Shown: positions 45,263 through 54,874, numbered from the stretch's first letter. The stretch is 64,000 bases of DNA from Symsagittifera roscoffensis (GCF_963678635.1 NC_087071.1:28181325-28245324); one strand, 5' to 3'. Made by a program: numbers and translations. Notes: a model not told the origin generated them from the sequence alone.

Positions 45263-45634
45263 AACCTCTTGTAATTTGCAGTATTTTATCATTAAAATTC
45301 CAGGAAAAAGCCGTTGAGGACAGAGCGTACAATTTGCATCAAGGTTCTTGTTTTTAGAAATCATCTGTTCAACTATGACTTGTTTTTTTTTTCACACCAC
45401 CCGTTACTACAAGAGTAATAACTAGTAACTTACCCGCCTCAATATTAGTAACTCGCAATTTTCCTGGAATTGTTGCTTTGATTACTCTTCTCAAATATGT
45501 GTGAGCAAATTTCATGGTGCAAAGGTGCCATTAGAGAAACATTTGGAAAGAAGAACGTCCATAATGGTTTCTTGAGTTTTGGCCGTTATTATACCGGCTT
45601 TTGTTTATTATGTGCATAAATTTATTTGTGAAGC

Positions 45635-45935
45635 GTGTATATCGGTTTCTTAGAGTCCCAAATTTTCACATTCAGCGAAACAGCATCTTTACAATCTCGA
45701 TACATAGACAGACTCACGAAAAATTTTAATGAAATGTTTCGCGATTTAATAGAAGTACTGCAGTTTTCAGTGATTTCCTCGGCTAAATCCATTTTTGTGA
45801 TGTCACCGACATCTCTAATGGTTTTGTGAGCCTAATGGACAACAAGTGACTCATATGCTGATGGAAGTTTTGTGTTTTTTCTCCCATTTTTTTGTATCAT
45901 CAGTGTCACTCGCAGTTAGGAAGCGATATCCGGCA
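45635..45935 (-). pseudogene. Minus-strand ORF, left module copy (frame broken)
   Basis: Counterpart of 47095-47409. AGYRFLTASDTDD is readable, then an extra A in the AAAAAAATGGG run shifts the frame, and a missing base in ATTAGAGATG shifts it again. DITKMDLAEEITENCSTSIK and later residues are recognisable in the restored third frame. This is what a pseudogene of the right copy would look like. Confidence 0.4.
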
Positions 45936-46149
45936 TTTTAACGATCGGAACTTTGTAATATCTAGACGTTGAAAATTGTAGCTTTAATTTTTTCTGGCTT
46001 AAAATTTTTTTGACATCAGACCGTTTTGCCGTCAATACCAAGAGTTTTACCTGGTCTTTTCCAATTCAGACAAAGTATCTACTTTATGCATCAGTATACT
46101 GCATCACCTGTTCTAATGGCGTTCTGTTGGTGTCCTTGTGTTTGTTTAG

Positions 46150-46329
46150 TGTGCTCTTTTGACAAGTTCTGATGAAATCGCCAGTAGAAAAGGCTGTCCT
46201 GCTAGCATGGAGCAAAATTCAGTGTGTTGCAAGAACGCTGCTCGTGGTTGTGCTTTCCAAGGTGTCAATTCCCTGTTTTGCTGCTTGTTAGACGAGAGTT
46301 CTGACCGGAAAGCAATCAAAAAAGACTAA
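46150..46329 (+). pseudogene. Cysteine-rich peptide ORF, right copy
   Basis: Same frame as 45071-45262, ending at a TAA in the same place. The hydrophobic run is broken by TAG at 46147-46149 (GTTTGTTTAG, which also looks like a 3' splice site), and the first framework cysteine is changed to serine (TSSDEIASRKG). Six of the seven framework cysteines remain, including both CC pairs and the x9/x6/x9 spacings. Either a decayed duplicate or an exon starting at 46150. Confidence 0.35.
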
Positions 46330-46917
46330 AATCTTTTGTATTTTCAGTATTTTATCATAAAAAGTCCAGGAAAAAGCCGTTGAGGACAGAGCGTACATTT
46401 TGCATCAAGGTTAATGTTTTTTAGAAATCATCTGTTCAACTATGGCTTGTTTTTTTTCACACCACCCGTTACTAAAAGAGTGGTAACTAGTAAATTACTC
46501 GCTTCAATATTAGTAATCAAAAAAGACTAAAATCTTTTGTATTTGCAGTATTTTATCATAAAAAGTCCAGGAAAAAGCCGTTGAGGACAGAGCGTACATT
46601 TTGCATCAAGGTTAATGTTTTTTAGAAATCATCTGTTCAACTATGGCTTGTTTTTTTTCACACCACCCGTTACTAAAAGAGTGGTAACTAGTAAATTACT
46701 CGCTTCAATATTAGTAATCAAAAAAGACTAAAATCTTTTGTATTTGCAGTATTTTATCATAAAAAGTCCAGGAAAAAGCCGTTGAGGACAGAGCGTACAT
46801 TTTGCATCAAGGTTAATGTTTTTTAGAAATCATCTGTTCAACTATGGCTTGTTTTTTTTTTTTCATACCACCCGTTACTACAAGGGTGGTAACTAGTAAA
46901 TTACTCGCCTCAATATT
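46315..46917. repeat. Three tandem copies of a 201-bp unit
   Basis: The word ATCAAAAAAGACTAAAATC starts at 46315, 46516 and 46717, exactly 201 bases apart. The first two copies are nearly identical; the third differs in a poly-T length and a few bases and runs on into the sequence found once in the left module (near 45260-45460). So one unit was triplicated within the right module. Confidence 0.95.
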
Positions 46918-47094
46918 AATAACTCGCAGTTTTCCTGGAATCGTTATGGTGTAATTTTTCTCCTCCATTACGTGTGAGCAGCTTTCATGATGCAACGGGG
47001 CCATTAGAGAAACATTTGGAAAGAAGAGCATCCATAATGGTTTCTTGAGTTTTGAACGTTATTATACCGGCGTTTGTTTATTATGTGCATAAAT

Positions 47095-47409
47095 TTATTT
47101 GTGAAGCGTGTATATCGGTTTCTTAGAGTCCCAAATTTTCACATTCAGCGAAACAGCATCTTTAAAATCTCGATACATAGACAGACTCACGAAAAATTTT
47201 AATGAAATGTTTCGCGATTTAATAGAAGTACTGCAGTTTTCAGTGATCTCCTCGGCTAAATTGCTGTTTTTGATGTCACCGACATCTTTCAATGGTTTTG
47301 TGAGCCTAATGGACAACAAGTGACTCATATGCTGATGGAAGTTTTGTGTTGTTTCTCCCATTTTCGGATCATCATTGTCACTCGCAGTTAGGAAGCGATA
47401 TCCGGCATT
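47095..47409 (-). CDS. Minus-strand ORF of unknown function, right module copy
   Basis: Open for about 104 codons; 88 from the ATG at 47361. It begins (before the ATG) AGYRFLTASDNDDPK, then MGETTQNFHQHMSHLL, RLTKPLKDVGDIKNSNLAEE, CSTSIKSRNISLKFF, SMYRDFKDAVSLNVKIWDSK. The composition looks like ordinary globular protein. The left-module counterpart (45635-45920) has a one-base insertion and a one-base deletion that break the frame, so one copy stayed open while the other did not. No splice partner is established. A shorter minus frame at 46813-47031 (FFPNVSLMAPLHHE) lies downstream and its start is also shared by both modules. Confidence 0.35.
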   Translation of the reverse strand, partial: NAGYRFLTASDNDDPKMGETTQNFHQHMSHLLSIRLTKPLKDVGDIKNSNLAEEITENCSTSIKSRNISLKFFVSLSMYRDFKDAVSLNVKIWDSKKPIYTLHK

Positions 47410-47593
47410 TTAGCGATCGGAACTTTGTAATATCTAGACGTTGAAAATTGTAGCTTTAATTCTTTCTGGAAAACTTTAGCCACTTCTTTACATTAAGCAA
47501 TTAAGATTCCAGATTGTTTTAAATTGAATTCTTGTTCATTGGAAGAAAGATATCAAAATTGACCACCTTTGTTGAAAAATAATACTTTTCCGC

Positions 47594-47821
47594 TCAACAA
47601 CATGGATTTTGACCCGTTTGAAAGATTCTCCATCCAAGCCTAATCTTACTACTCTGAAACTCTTTGACCTCGTGAAGCATATGTGTGTCAAATGATTGCA
47701 TAAATGTGTTCAACCATTCAACTCCACATACAGTATATGAAAATGACGTGTCCATTATCAAACGAGTCAACAACTCCGTTATTGAACTTTCTGTCGTTTT
47801 GGAAAAATCTCTTGTCAACAA
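47594..47821 (-). CDS. Minus-strand ORF, unknown, possibly frameshifted
   Basis: 75 codons, MLTRDFSKTTESS..., with SYTVCGVEWLNTFMQSFDTH and HEVKEFQSSKIRLGWRIF. A second minus frame over the same bases reads DPLEKFILKINYKSFETSC then, shifted, VDKRFFQNDRKFNNGVVDSF and GHVIFIYCMWS, which looks at least as protein-like. The two readings cannot both be right; a decayed exon with frameshifts is likely. It may belong with the minus-strand frame at 47095-47409. Confidence 0.25.
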   Translation of the reverse strand: MLTRDFSKTTESSITELLTRLIMDTSFSYTVCGVEWLNTFMQSFDTHMLHEVKEFQSSKIRLGWRIFQTGQNPCC

Positions 47822-47879
47822 CTTGTTTCAAAAGATTTATAATTGATTTTCAAGATAAATTTTTCCAAAGGATCATAAT

Positions 47880-48414
47880 CGTTTAATATTAAAAAAACTG
47901 AATATTGTTCCTGAAAAAAACTGTTAAAATCGATTAAATTCAAATATAACTTCTTATTTTCTCATTTTACTACTTAGTTATCTAAATAAAAAAGTATCCT
48001 GTTTTACATTAAAATTTTGCTATAAGTAACTACAACTTTATCCATTGAACAAAAATTTATGTTTTACCACGAAATCAAAGTTTCAAAAACAAAGATCCCG
48101 TCATATTAGTTGAAAGAATATCGCTTTAAATGGAAAAGACCCCCATTGCCATTAATCATGAAACTAAAACGAAGTGAAAATATGTTGGGGAACTAAATAA
48201 ATTTACTTAGATTTTAATTTTTTTGATAAACCGATGACCATAAAAAGCGTATTTAATAAGTAACGCAGATGCCAGTTAGAAGAAGAGACGGTGAAAAAAA
48301 AAGTGTTATAATAATTTAAATTGGTTATAATAGTTTGAAATGGATTGAAGCGCGTTAATTGATCAGTTATTATTTGAAGTGGGTTTGGAGCGGGTTAATT
48401 GATCAGTCATTTTT
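47880..48414. other. AT-rich repeat-related sequence after the glycosyltransferase stop
   Basis: Part of the dispersed repeat also at 35650-36560. Contains a short direct repeat: GCGCGTTAATTGATCAGT near 48351 and GCGGGTTAATTGATCAGT near 48391. This should be 3' UTR or downstream sequence of the minus-strand gene; no AATAAA on the minus strand was pinned down. Confidence 0.4.
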
Positions 48415-48644
48415 TTAATACAGTTTTATATGTGAAAAAGTAAATGGACAAGTAACACCCATAACCTTCGAAGCTAAATTTGTTTTATCATCGGTTCTGA
48501 AAGATTTTGTTCGACCAGAGTATGATTGCATGTAGTGAAACATGGAACAATTTTCTCTCATGATTTTTTCGAAATTTTCTTCTGTTTTGAGGGGATCTTT
48601 TGGCTGTAATTCATACATCCTGCACAAGGCTCCACTTTCGTGAC
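48415..48644 (-). CDS. Glycosyltransferase terminal exon
   Basis: Acceptor AGTTGCTATTTTAG at 48645; 230 nt to TAA at 48415-48417. Encodes GHESGALCRMYELQPKDP, EENFEKIMRENCSMFHYMQS and VMGVTCPFTFSHIKLY. It contains three cysteines. The phase (1) matches the previous donor. Similarity to the family is weakest here, as is usual at the C-terminus. Confidence 0.75.
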
Positions 48645-51600
48645 CTAAAATAGCAACTGGTATATCAAAGATGAACTAACATAGCCAACTGACAGTTGGA
48701 AAAAAGTAATGAACGCAATGAAACTGAAAAAAAAAAAAAAAATTACTTTTTCAAAAATCTTCAACTTTTTAAATTTTGAAGAAACAAATAGATGGCTTTC
48801 AAGCTCTTTGAATTTGTAGAACAATTTATGATGGACACTTTTTGTTAAAATTGACCTAGTTTGAGAAAACTGGATCAATACCTAAACTTTTATATTTCAC
48901 AAGGAAATTTAATAATTAATTTGCATTTTCGAAATCAGGAGTCGATCACGTTTTAAGTGACCTTTACACTTTTGCTGTTCGAACAATGGAAATGCACTGA
49001 ACGTAACAAGAAATTACAAGTCAAATCGTTAAAAATCAAAATTAAGCGCGAACAAACTTTAAGACTTTTTCCTGAAAAATAAAAACAGAAAGAAATCAGC
49101 AAGACCTATATAAGAGTACTCAAGTTGTTCATTAATCTTAATCATGAGGATGAAACATATTTTTTCAAAATGCATTTTTTATGTTTAGCAGGACACCAGC
49201 TAAGAGATGTAATTTGATAGATTTAATAATGTATTTTTTTTCAATAGATGTAATTTGATACCAATATCATTTATTGTGACAACACGATTCTTTCTCACCC
49301 TCCACTACTCATGCTCTGAAATAACAATCAATTTCAAATTAAATTGATTTCGTTCAGGACCTTACAGCAGCTAAAATGGTGCAAATGGTTATAAAAGAGC
49401 TCACTAGGCGCCGGGCCTCCAATTCCAATCTCAACGACAAGTAACGATGTTATCTTCTCCTCTTCTCTGCTCGGGAGGATTCGGATCCGTCCCAAGTACG
49501 CCACTCAATCCTCCGGCTCCATTTGATCTCATGATTAAGTGGTTTATCTTGCAATTGTGTCGTTTCATTTCAGAGGTTTCGTTTCAATATCAGAGGTTTC
49601 ATTATCTTGCAGAGGTTTTGTTTCAAGATATCACTGTACCTTTTTTCTCTTATCACACGACCGTTCTCGTCGATTCTTCTTCTGCTGTTGTGTGCTGGAT
49701 ACGTTGCAATCAATAAAAATGCCGGCTCCTACATTTCTCAGAAATATTATTGTTCGAAACGAAATTTTGAAAGCAAAAAAATCCAGAATATTCAGGTCAT
49801 ATTTTTTGCTTATTTTGTCACATCAAAACGCTTAATGCCGTTTTTAACGTGCACTAGAAGTTTCGGCTGGCATGGTTTAGGGGAATGGCACATATTGAAT
49901 CAATTTACCTAAAAAAAACTTCAAGGTGAAGTTTTGAGTAAACTTTATCGAAGGGAAGTTATAACTCTTCTCGTGGAGCGGCAAAGAACCTAAAAATTGG
50001 TTAGATTGTTTTTCTGCCATATTTGACCATTGAAACAAAAATCCAAGTGTGGGTCTCAAATGTGGTATAAAGGCGCCAATCTGTTCTAATTTTCAGGGGG
50101 AGCGCGCGCCGAAAACACGCGATTTTTTGGTCGAAATTTTCCAAAAAGTGCCTAAAAACGGCTTTTTTTTAAAAATTGCTTGCGTCGCCGGAAATTTGGT
50201 CAAATTGGGGTCTTCATAGTGGTTTGACAGAGCTCTCAACAAATCAATTTGGTCGACCTGAAAAAAAACGTCGGCTAAATTCTTTTAAACCCCCCTCCCT
50301 CGAGAAATTCCTAGATCCGCTAAATTAATTAAAACTCGTCTAAAACGTATTTGAACAATTTCAATAGTTTTTTTTCTCTGGAAAAAAATCAAAGAAATTT
50401 AGGCGAAAAAAGCAAAAAGACATTTTTTTCTGGAATCAGTTAATAGTCGGAGCCTTCTGTTTTAATCTTACAAGAAACGGTTACCCGTGTTTTAAATGGC
50501 AGAATTGTAACTGGCTCTTATGATTATGAAAAAGCTTGCCCATTTGTTATGGGAAAGATAGTGACTAACTACAATTCTGCTGTCACAAAGTGTTGCATTT
50601 TTTTAATCTGGGAAAATTCATGCAAACTATTTGACAGCGACTATGTTTTCAGATGACAAAATGAAGCCAAAATGAAGATGAAGCCTAGAAACTCGTTAAT
50701 AACAGCTAGTTTGGCGGTTTCTGTGTTATGAAAAAATTACCACCAATTAACTTACCAAATATTGTCCAACCACCCTTTCCGCTATCTTCTACGTGACCGA
50801 CTGTTTTTTCAATAGCTTTAATGCTTCGGTTGTAGCTTTTGAAGTGTTTTATCATTTCGTTGCCGCTATGTGTCATAATAATTCCATAAGAGTTCGTGCG
50901 GTAATACTTGCGGCTAGTTTTCATTACATCCATTAGGACTGGCTCACGGGTAGAACTCGATTTGATGACAGCGTTGCCTAAATTTAAATCAACTTTTTCT
51001 TATTTGTTACATTGTTTTAAGAGTTTTTTTTTAAATTCTTAAAATCGAGGAAAATGTTCAAAAAAGGAAAAAAACAGAACTTAAAAGTTTTCAGTAATAT
51101 GATTCTTTTTTCAGTAAAAATTTTTTAATTTCATAAAAATTTGTACCTTAAGTTTTTTAAATTCTCGTTTTGCGCTGAGTCGACTTTATTGTTCCGACTT
51201 TCGATACAAAAGTAACGGAATATTTGTGCTCTGGGTGGGTTTTTTCTTCAGACAAATTTCGACTTTTTAATTAGCCATTTTTGACGGAATTTTTTTATAT
51301 CATTCAAAAGGTATTGTTGTCCTGAGCTCAAACTTGAAAAGATATTTCACCTGTGATCATTTTTCTTAAAGTTATGGGGGTTAAAAGATTGCCATTTTGG
51401 TCAATTTGGGACAATTAACGCGCGATATATTCGTGTGGGGGAATGATTTTCACAAAAAAATTTCAATTGTTAGAAAAAAAAAATTTTCATTTTTATTTTT
51501 CTTACATTTAATTTTTTGATGTTATTACTGCTCCAAAAAACCTTAAAAGGCGGTCGGAACATTCAGGGCTTCGCCCTGATACGAGTAGTCTTGTATCAAT

Positions 51601-52098
51601 TTCTAATCAAGTTTTAATGCACGTTGGGCTATGATAGATAAATAGCGTGAAAGATCTCATTTTATAAAGAATTTTATTAAAACTCTTGCCTCAAAACTGT
51701 TTTCTTTTTGCAGTCTAGTTGGAAAGTTTTAATTCAATGAAAACCTGGACAAGGTACCATTGAAGATAAAATTAAGGTTAATACATCCTCGTTGGGCAAT
51801 AGAAACTTTACTTCCAGGGCATTAGAAACTAGAAACTAGATTCTGTGGGTTAACTAAAAATTGGAAAAGAAAATGAACAGTAGAAGGACAAATGACTCAC
51901 TTATCATGCCTCCACTAGCCCTAGCGAGATATTTTGCGGTTAAATCTATTCGTTTTTTGGCCCAAATATCTGTATCAATGTATAGTCCACCATACTTGTA
52001 AACTAGAGCCAGCCGCAAAACGTCACTTAAATGTACATGGCTAAACCTAAAACAAGAAAACAAGTTTGCTTTGTATAAAGTAACTCACAAAAAAAAAC

Positions 52099-52162
<64 letters not shown>

Positions 52163-53218
52163 TGATTTGTTCAAACATCATTTTTGAAGATTTGAATTTT
52201 CTGCCCGCATCCAATTTCAAACGGTAACAATTGATTATTATCATTTTAGTACCCGTCTTTTTGAAATTGAAAAAAAATTATTTCAACAATTACCAATCGA
52301 TTAACATTTATTAATTATATTAAAAAATTATGATCAATTGAAGAACATTTAAACTGATTACATTAAATTGTCAAAAGTTCTATTTTCATAATTAGAAATC
52401 TAATCGATTACTTTTCAAATAAAATGGATTTGTTTCTTGAACAAAAAAGATTAAGTTCATAAAAATTTTATGAAATTTCTCACTTTTATTCAAGAAGTAC
52501 AATCCACTTCATTTGATTATAATCAATTTTAATTGATTACAACCCTTTTTTGACCCATTTTGCATTCTACTATTTTCCTTCCTTTTGCATCCCAATTTTT
52601 TTTATTTTTTTACGCTTATCTGAGATTTTGGCTGATGTAAAATGTTGGAAAAAAAATCTAGCGTTTCAAATCAATTTGAAAGTAACAGTTTTTAAAGTTT
52701 TTTCAAGAGTAACAAGTTTTTGTTCGTGATGGACATTTTGTTATGTTTTTTTCCACCAAAAAACCAAACATGTTTTTTTTTGTCAGCTGATTGGTTATAA
52801 CTAGATCCATTGAAAATTGACAAAAAACACGCAGTTAAGAAGTTCTATATAAATATATTGTGGTTTGCCTCATGTTGTTAGCTTCACTTAATATTAATTT
52901 TATGATTTAGGAAAATGTAAAAAAATCAGTTTTAGTGCTGGTTTATTTCAAAGTTGTACATAATTTTGTCTGTTGAAATAGTTTTTAGATAGGTTGGAAA
53001 ATCTTTCCTAGCCAAACTGCGCAACAGTTCAAAATTTTACTGACACATGTTTAGCCGTGTGGTTCTCGTATGATTCATCTAGGAAGTCTTCAAATGGAGT
53101 TGATTGCAAAATTTCACGTGCAGGAAGTTTGTCAAACACGACATTAGAATAATGTTTTTGTAATTCAAAGCCAAGAACATTTTCGGCATCATCTGGTACA
53201 TAGTATAACATTAATAGC
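48415..53218 (-). CDS. DXD glycosyltransferase, alpha-1,4-galactosyltransferase/Gb3-synthase type (5'-incomplete gene)
   Basis: Four minus-strand exons, 53218-53045, 52046-51901, 50977-50756 and 48644-48415, join with matching phases (2, 1, 1) into about 256 codons ending in TAA. The protein has HYSNVVFDKLP, then STPFEDF, then HLSDVLRLALVYKYGG and LYIDTDIW with the DTD metal/sugar-nucleotide motif, then GGMISNAVIK and the C-terminal part. This is the pattern of type II Golgi glycosyltransferases that combine a Gly_transf_sug (DXD) region with the alpha-1,4-GT C-terminal domain and add galactose or GlcNAc to glycolipids. Family members are about 350 residues, so roughly 100 residues including the membrane anchor and stem are missing; they may lie in the N gap at 53933 or beyond. 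Introns hold an E repeat, a MITE and an (AT)n run. Substrate cannot be told from sequence. Confidence 0.85.
48645..49389. other. Intron part, no feature seen
   Basis: AT-rich intronic sequence with a poly-A run at 48725 and a worn direct repeat of ATGTAATTTGATA near 49207 and 49249. A 77-codon minus frame (48645-48878) with a hydrophobic poly-F stretch is low-complexity. Confidence 0.4.
49390..49397 (+). promoter_or_regulatory. TATA-box candidate TATAAAAG
   Basis: TATAAAAG at 49390-49397 lies 50 bases before an ATG (49447) that opens an 89-codon frame on the plus strand, with a GC-richer stretch between them (GAGCTCACTAGGCGCCGG). Position and sequence fit a core promoter or the U3/R part of a solitary LTR. 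Confidence 0.4.
49447..49716 (+). CDS. Plus-strand ORF inside a glycosyltransferase intron, unknown
   Basis: 89 codons from ATG: MLSSPLLCSGGFGSVPSTPL, NPPAPFDLMIKWFILQ, then three near-repeats of a ~22-base word containing CAGAGGTTTCGTTTCA, ending CWIRCNQ. The stop codon TAA overlaps a polyadenylation signal AATAAA (49712-49717). With the TATA box upstream this looks like a compact, intronless, antisense transcription unit, but a proline-rich start followed by repeat-derived sequence is also what a piece of an LTR or SINE could give by chance. No family recognised. Confidence 0.28.
   Translation: MLSSPLLCSGGFGSVPSTPLNPPAPFDLMIKWFILQLCRFISEVSFQYQRFHYLAEVLFQDITVPFFSYHTTVLVDSSSAVVCWIRCNQ
50069..50322. 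mobile_element. Worn hAT-type MITE relative
   Basis: AGGGGGAGCGCGCGCC and AAAAAGTGCCTAAAAACGGC match the interior of 32738-33182; the right end CGAGAAATTCCTAGATCCGC is present but its last bases (CCCTG) and the left terminus are lost. Lies in the last intron of the glycosyltransferase gene. Confidence 0.65.
50756..50977 (-). CDS. Glycosyltransferase exon n-1
   Basis: Acceptor GATTTAAATTTAG, donor TTTG|GTAAGT. 222 nt, phase 1 to phase 1. Begins SNAVIKSSSTREPVLMDVMK (completing GGMIS-NAVIK across the intron; family form is NAxLxFxKGHPFL) and continues FKSYNRSIKAIEKTVGH, EDSGKGGWTIFG. This covers the start of the alpha-1,4-GT C-terminal domain. Confidence 0.85.
51189..51593 (-). mobile_element. 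E-family repeat, copy E2 (single minisatellite unit)
   Basis: Reverse-orientation copy of E1/E3/E4. Its right end holds the perfect hairpin TCAGGGCTTCGCCCTGA, and its left end holds TTGTTCCGACTTTCGATAC, which is just one copy of the 27-bp unit that is repeated 19 times in E4, followed by the same GGAATATTTGTGCTCTGGG flank. It lies in the intron before exon 50756-50977. Confidence 0.8.
51901..52046 (-). CDS. Glycosyltransferase exon with the DXD motif
   Basis: Acceptor TTTTCTTGTTTTAG, donor ATAA|GTGAGT (strong consensus). 146 nt, enters in phase 2, leaves in phase 1. Encodes FSHVHLSDVLRLALVYKYGG then LYIDTDIWAKKRIDLTAKYL and ASGGMI. HxSDxLRxxLxYKYGGxYxDxD is the diagnostic catalytic-domain motif of this family. 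Confidence 0.9.
52104..52162. repeat. (AT)n microsatellite
   Basis: About 29 uninterrupted AT dinucleotides, preceded by worn ACATATAC. It lies in a glycosyltransferase intron, some 58 bases from the exon 51901-52046 acceptor. Confidence 0.97.
52163..53044. other. Intron with reverse copy of the AT-rich dispersed repeat
   Basis: 52170-52400 is the reverse of 36430-36510 and neighbouring sequence (GCCCGCATCCAATTTCAAAC...TAGTACCCGTC). From 52400 to 53044 I see only AT-rich sequence with AATCGATTA and TTTTAATTGATTAC words. Confidence 0.5.
53045..53218 (-). CDS. Glycosyltransferase exon n-3
   Basis: Acceptor CGTTTTCTGTTGCAG precedes the exon; donor is read as GT|GTCAGT at 53044. 174 nt, phase 2 in and out. 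It encodes LLMLYYVPDDAENVLGF, ELQKHYSNVVFDKLP and STPFEDFLDESYENHTAKH, which aligns with the family region before the DXD block (LLxxYPNVxFxxL...EGTPLxxWY). The donor is not a strong consensus; a nearby TCA|GTAAAA would break the phase. Confidence 0.78.
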
Positions 53219-53438
53219 CTGCAACAGAAAACGTGAGAGTTAATTTCAATATCAAATTAAATATAACTTGTAGAAAAAACTGAGTAAAATAATTACCAAT
53301 AATATTGCAATATCATAATACAAAAACTACTAAAATCAATTTAGTCAAAAAAATTATTTAAAAAAAAAAGTATTTTTCCACACGTTTTTTGAAGTACCAA
53401 ATGATATATCTAACATAACGTAAGGTATTATATAGAAC

Positions 53439-53932
53439 AAGACTGCTCGTATCAGGGCGAAGCCCTGAATGTTCTGACTGCCTTTTAAGGTTTATGAAGC
53501 AGTAATAACATAAATATCATTAACAAATTAAACGTAAAAAAAATTTAAAATTTTTTTTTTCTAAAATTTGAATTGTTTTCCAGGAAAATCATCCCCCACA
53601 CACCATATAAACTACAAAAGAAAAAATTTTGCTCCTTGTAACAAATCATATGGCAAATAAGATTCTTTCAACCAATTTGGAACGATTTCTAAGACGGATG
53701 AAATCTCCTCTTATGCGTTAATAGCGCGAAATATATCGCGCGTTAATTGTCCCAAATTAGCCAAAACGGTAATCTTTAACCATCATAACTTTACGAAAAA
53801 TGATCACAGGTGAAATATCGTTTCAAATTTAAGCTCAGGACAACAATACCTTTTGAATGATATAAAAAAAATCCGTCAAAAATGGTTAGTTAAAAAGTCG
53901 AAATTTGTCTGAAGAAAAAGAAAAACCCACCC
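53439..53932 (+). mobile_element. E-family repeat, copy E3, running into the second N gap
   Basis: Begins CAAGACTGCTCGTATCAGGG, has the perfect hairpin TCAGGGCGAAGCCCTGA, the TAATAGCGCGAAATATATCG word and the TCTGAAGAAAAAGAAAAACC word that in E4 lies directly before the 27-bp minisatellite. The sequence is cut by N exactly where the minisatellite should begin. Confidence 0.85.
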
Positions 53933-54132
53933 NNNNNNNNNNNNNNNNNNNNNNNNNNNNNNNNNNNNNNNNNNNNNNNNNNNNNNNNNNNNNNNNNNNN
54001 NNNNNNNNNNNNNNNNNNNNNNNNNNNNNNNNNNNNNNNNNNNNNNNNNNNNNNNNNNNNNNNNNNNNNNNNNNNNNNNNNNNNNNNNNNNNNNNNNNNN
54101 NNNNNNNNNNNNNNNNNNNNNNNNNNNNNNNN
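53933..54132. other. 200-base assembly gap at the expected minisatellite position of E3
   Basis: 200 N. E4 shows that the sequence after the shared flank ACCCACCC should be a 27-bp tandem array, so the gap probably hides such an array of unknown length. Confidence 0.85.
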
Positions 54133-54262
54133 CCATTGGCAAATTTAGTAAGATCAAATCCCCACAGTCCAGGCTGGGTAATTTTGTTGCGCGAATTGTT
54201 TTTTTGCGACTCGCAAGACAGTTTTTGCGACTAAAACGTTTGAGTGATTACCACTCTTGCAG

Positions 54263-54328
54263 TCAATTTCACTCAGGCTGGCTGTGGCAGACCTGAAGCT
54301 AGAAGTTGACTGGAAGCCCATCCTTAAG
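54263..54328 (+). CDS. Exon of an unnamed plus-strand gene
   Basis: Acceptor GATTACCACTCTTGCAG ends at 54262 and donor AAG|GTGAGG follows 54328. The 66-nt exon is phase 0 on both sides and reads SISLRLAVADLKLEVDW then KPILK. Both exon edges and the phase agree with the next exon at 56058. Possible earlier exon: sequence after the N gap reads PLANLVRSNPHSPGW then TGG|GTAATT, also phase 0, but this is weaker. Confidence 0.6.
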
Positions 54329-54874
54329 GTGAGGTAACAATTAAAGCAAGGATAGCCAGTTGCTAGGGTAGTAGCCCATACTGTTCCGACACGTTCATGA
54401 AAAAAGTAGAAAAAAAAAGTTATTTTTTCTTTTTTCTTCAATGTAGTGTTGTTTTTAGAGGGTGGTATGATTCAAAACTATCGGATTGAGTAAAAAATTA
54501 GTGATTTATTGACGATAGACAACAATTGTATCCATGATAAACAACAATTGTATCTGAAAAAAAAATGAAAAAGTCTTTGAAATTTAGACAGGTCTTGATA
54601 GTTTGTCATAAATCCTCTGCAAATTGTAGAAAACTACAATTTTTCTTTGTCCAGTGAGAATTGTAAAAATTATGTTTACTTGCGGTCTTCTTGCAAAAAT
54701 TAGAATTTAACAACTCAAGTTTGTCATGTTTCCTGTCTCCAATTTTGACTGAGTTTTATCCGAATTTTATCCAAACTTATCCGAATTAAACATCTTGAGT
54801 TAATAGATGGGCTATCATTGAGTCTGTTTGTAAAAATCTCTCCCTGATGAAAACAAGTAGAAGCACAATGAAAA

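Larger units (their letters stand above)
44957..45998. repeat. Duplicated module, left copy
   Basis: Homologous along its length to 46024-47470, starting TTTTGCCGTCAATACCAAGA and ending GTAGCTTTAATTTTTTCTGG. The right copy is longer because a 201-bp piece is triplicated in it. Both copies carry a cysteine-rich plus-strand frame and a minus-strand frame. Confidence 0.88.
46024..47470. repeat. Duplicated module, right copy
   Basis: Second copy of 44957-45998 with scattered substitutions and small indels, plus a local triplication at 46315-46917. Copies are moderately diverged, unlike the 3.6-kb duplication to the left, so they are an older event. Confidence 0.88.

Noticed and set aside
49447-49716. 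Additional exon of the glycosyltransferase gene
   Set aside because: It is on the opposite strand and the phases of the flanking glycosyltransferase exons already match without it.
52047-52244. Minus-strand ORF with a poly-IY stretch
   Set aside because: It is the (AT)n microsatellite read as protein.
53876-54234. ORFs crossing the second N run as whole genes
   Set aside because: They consist mostly of N. Only the short PLANLVRSNPHSPGW stretch after the gap is mentioned as a weak possible exon end.
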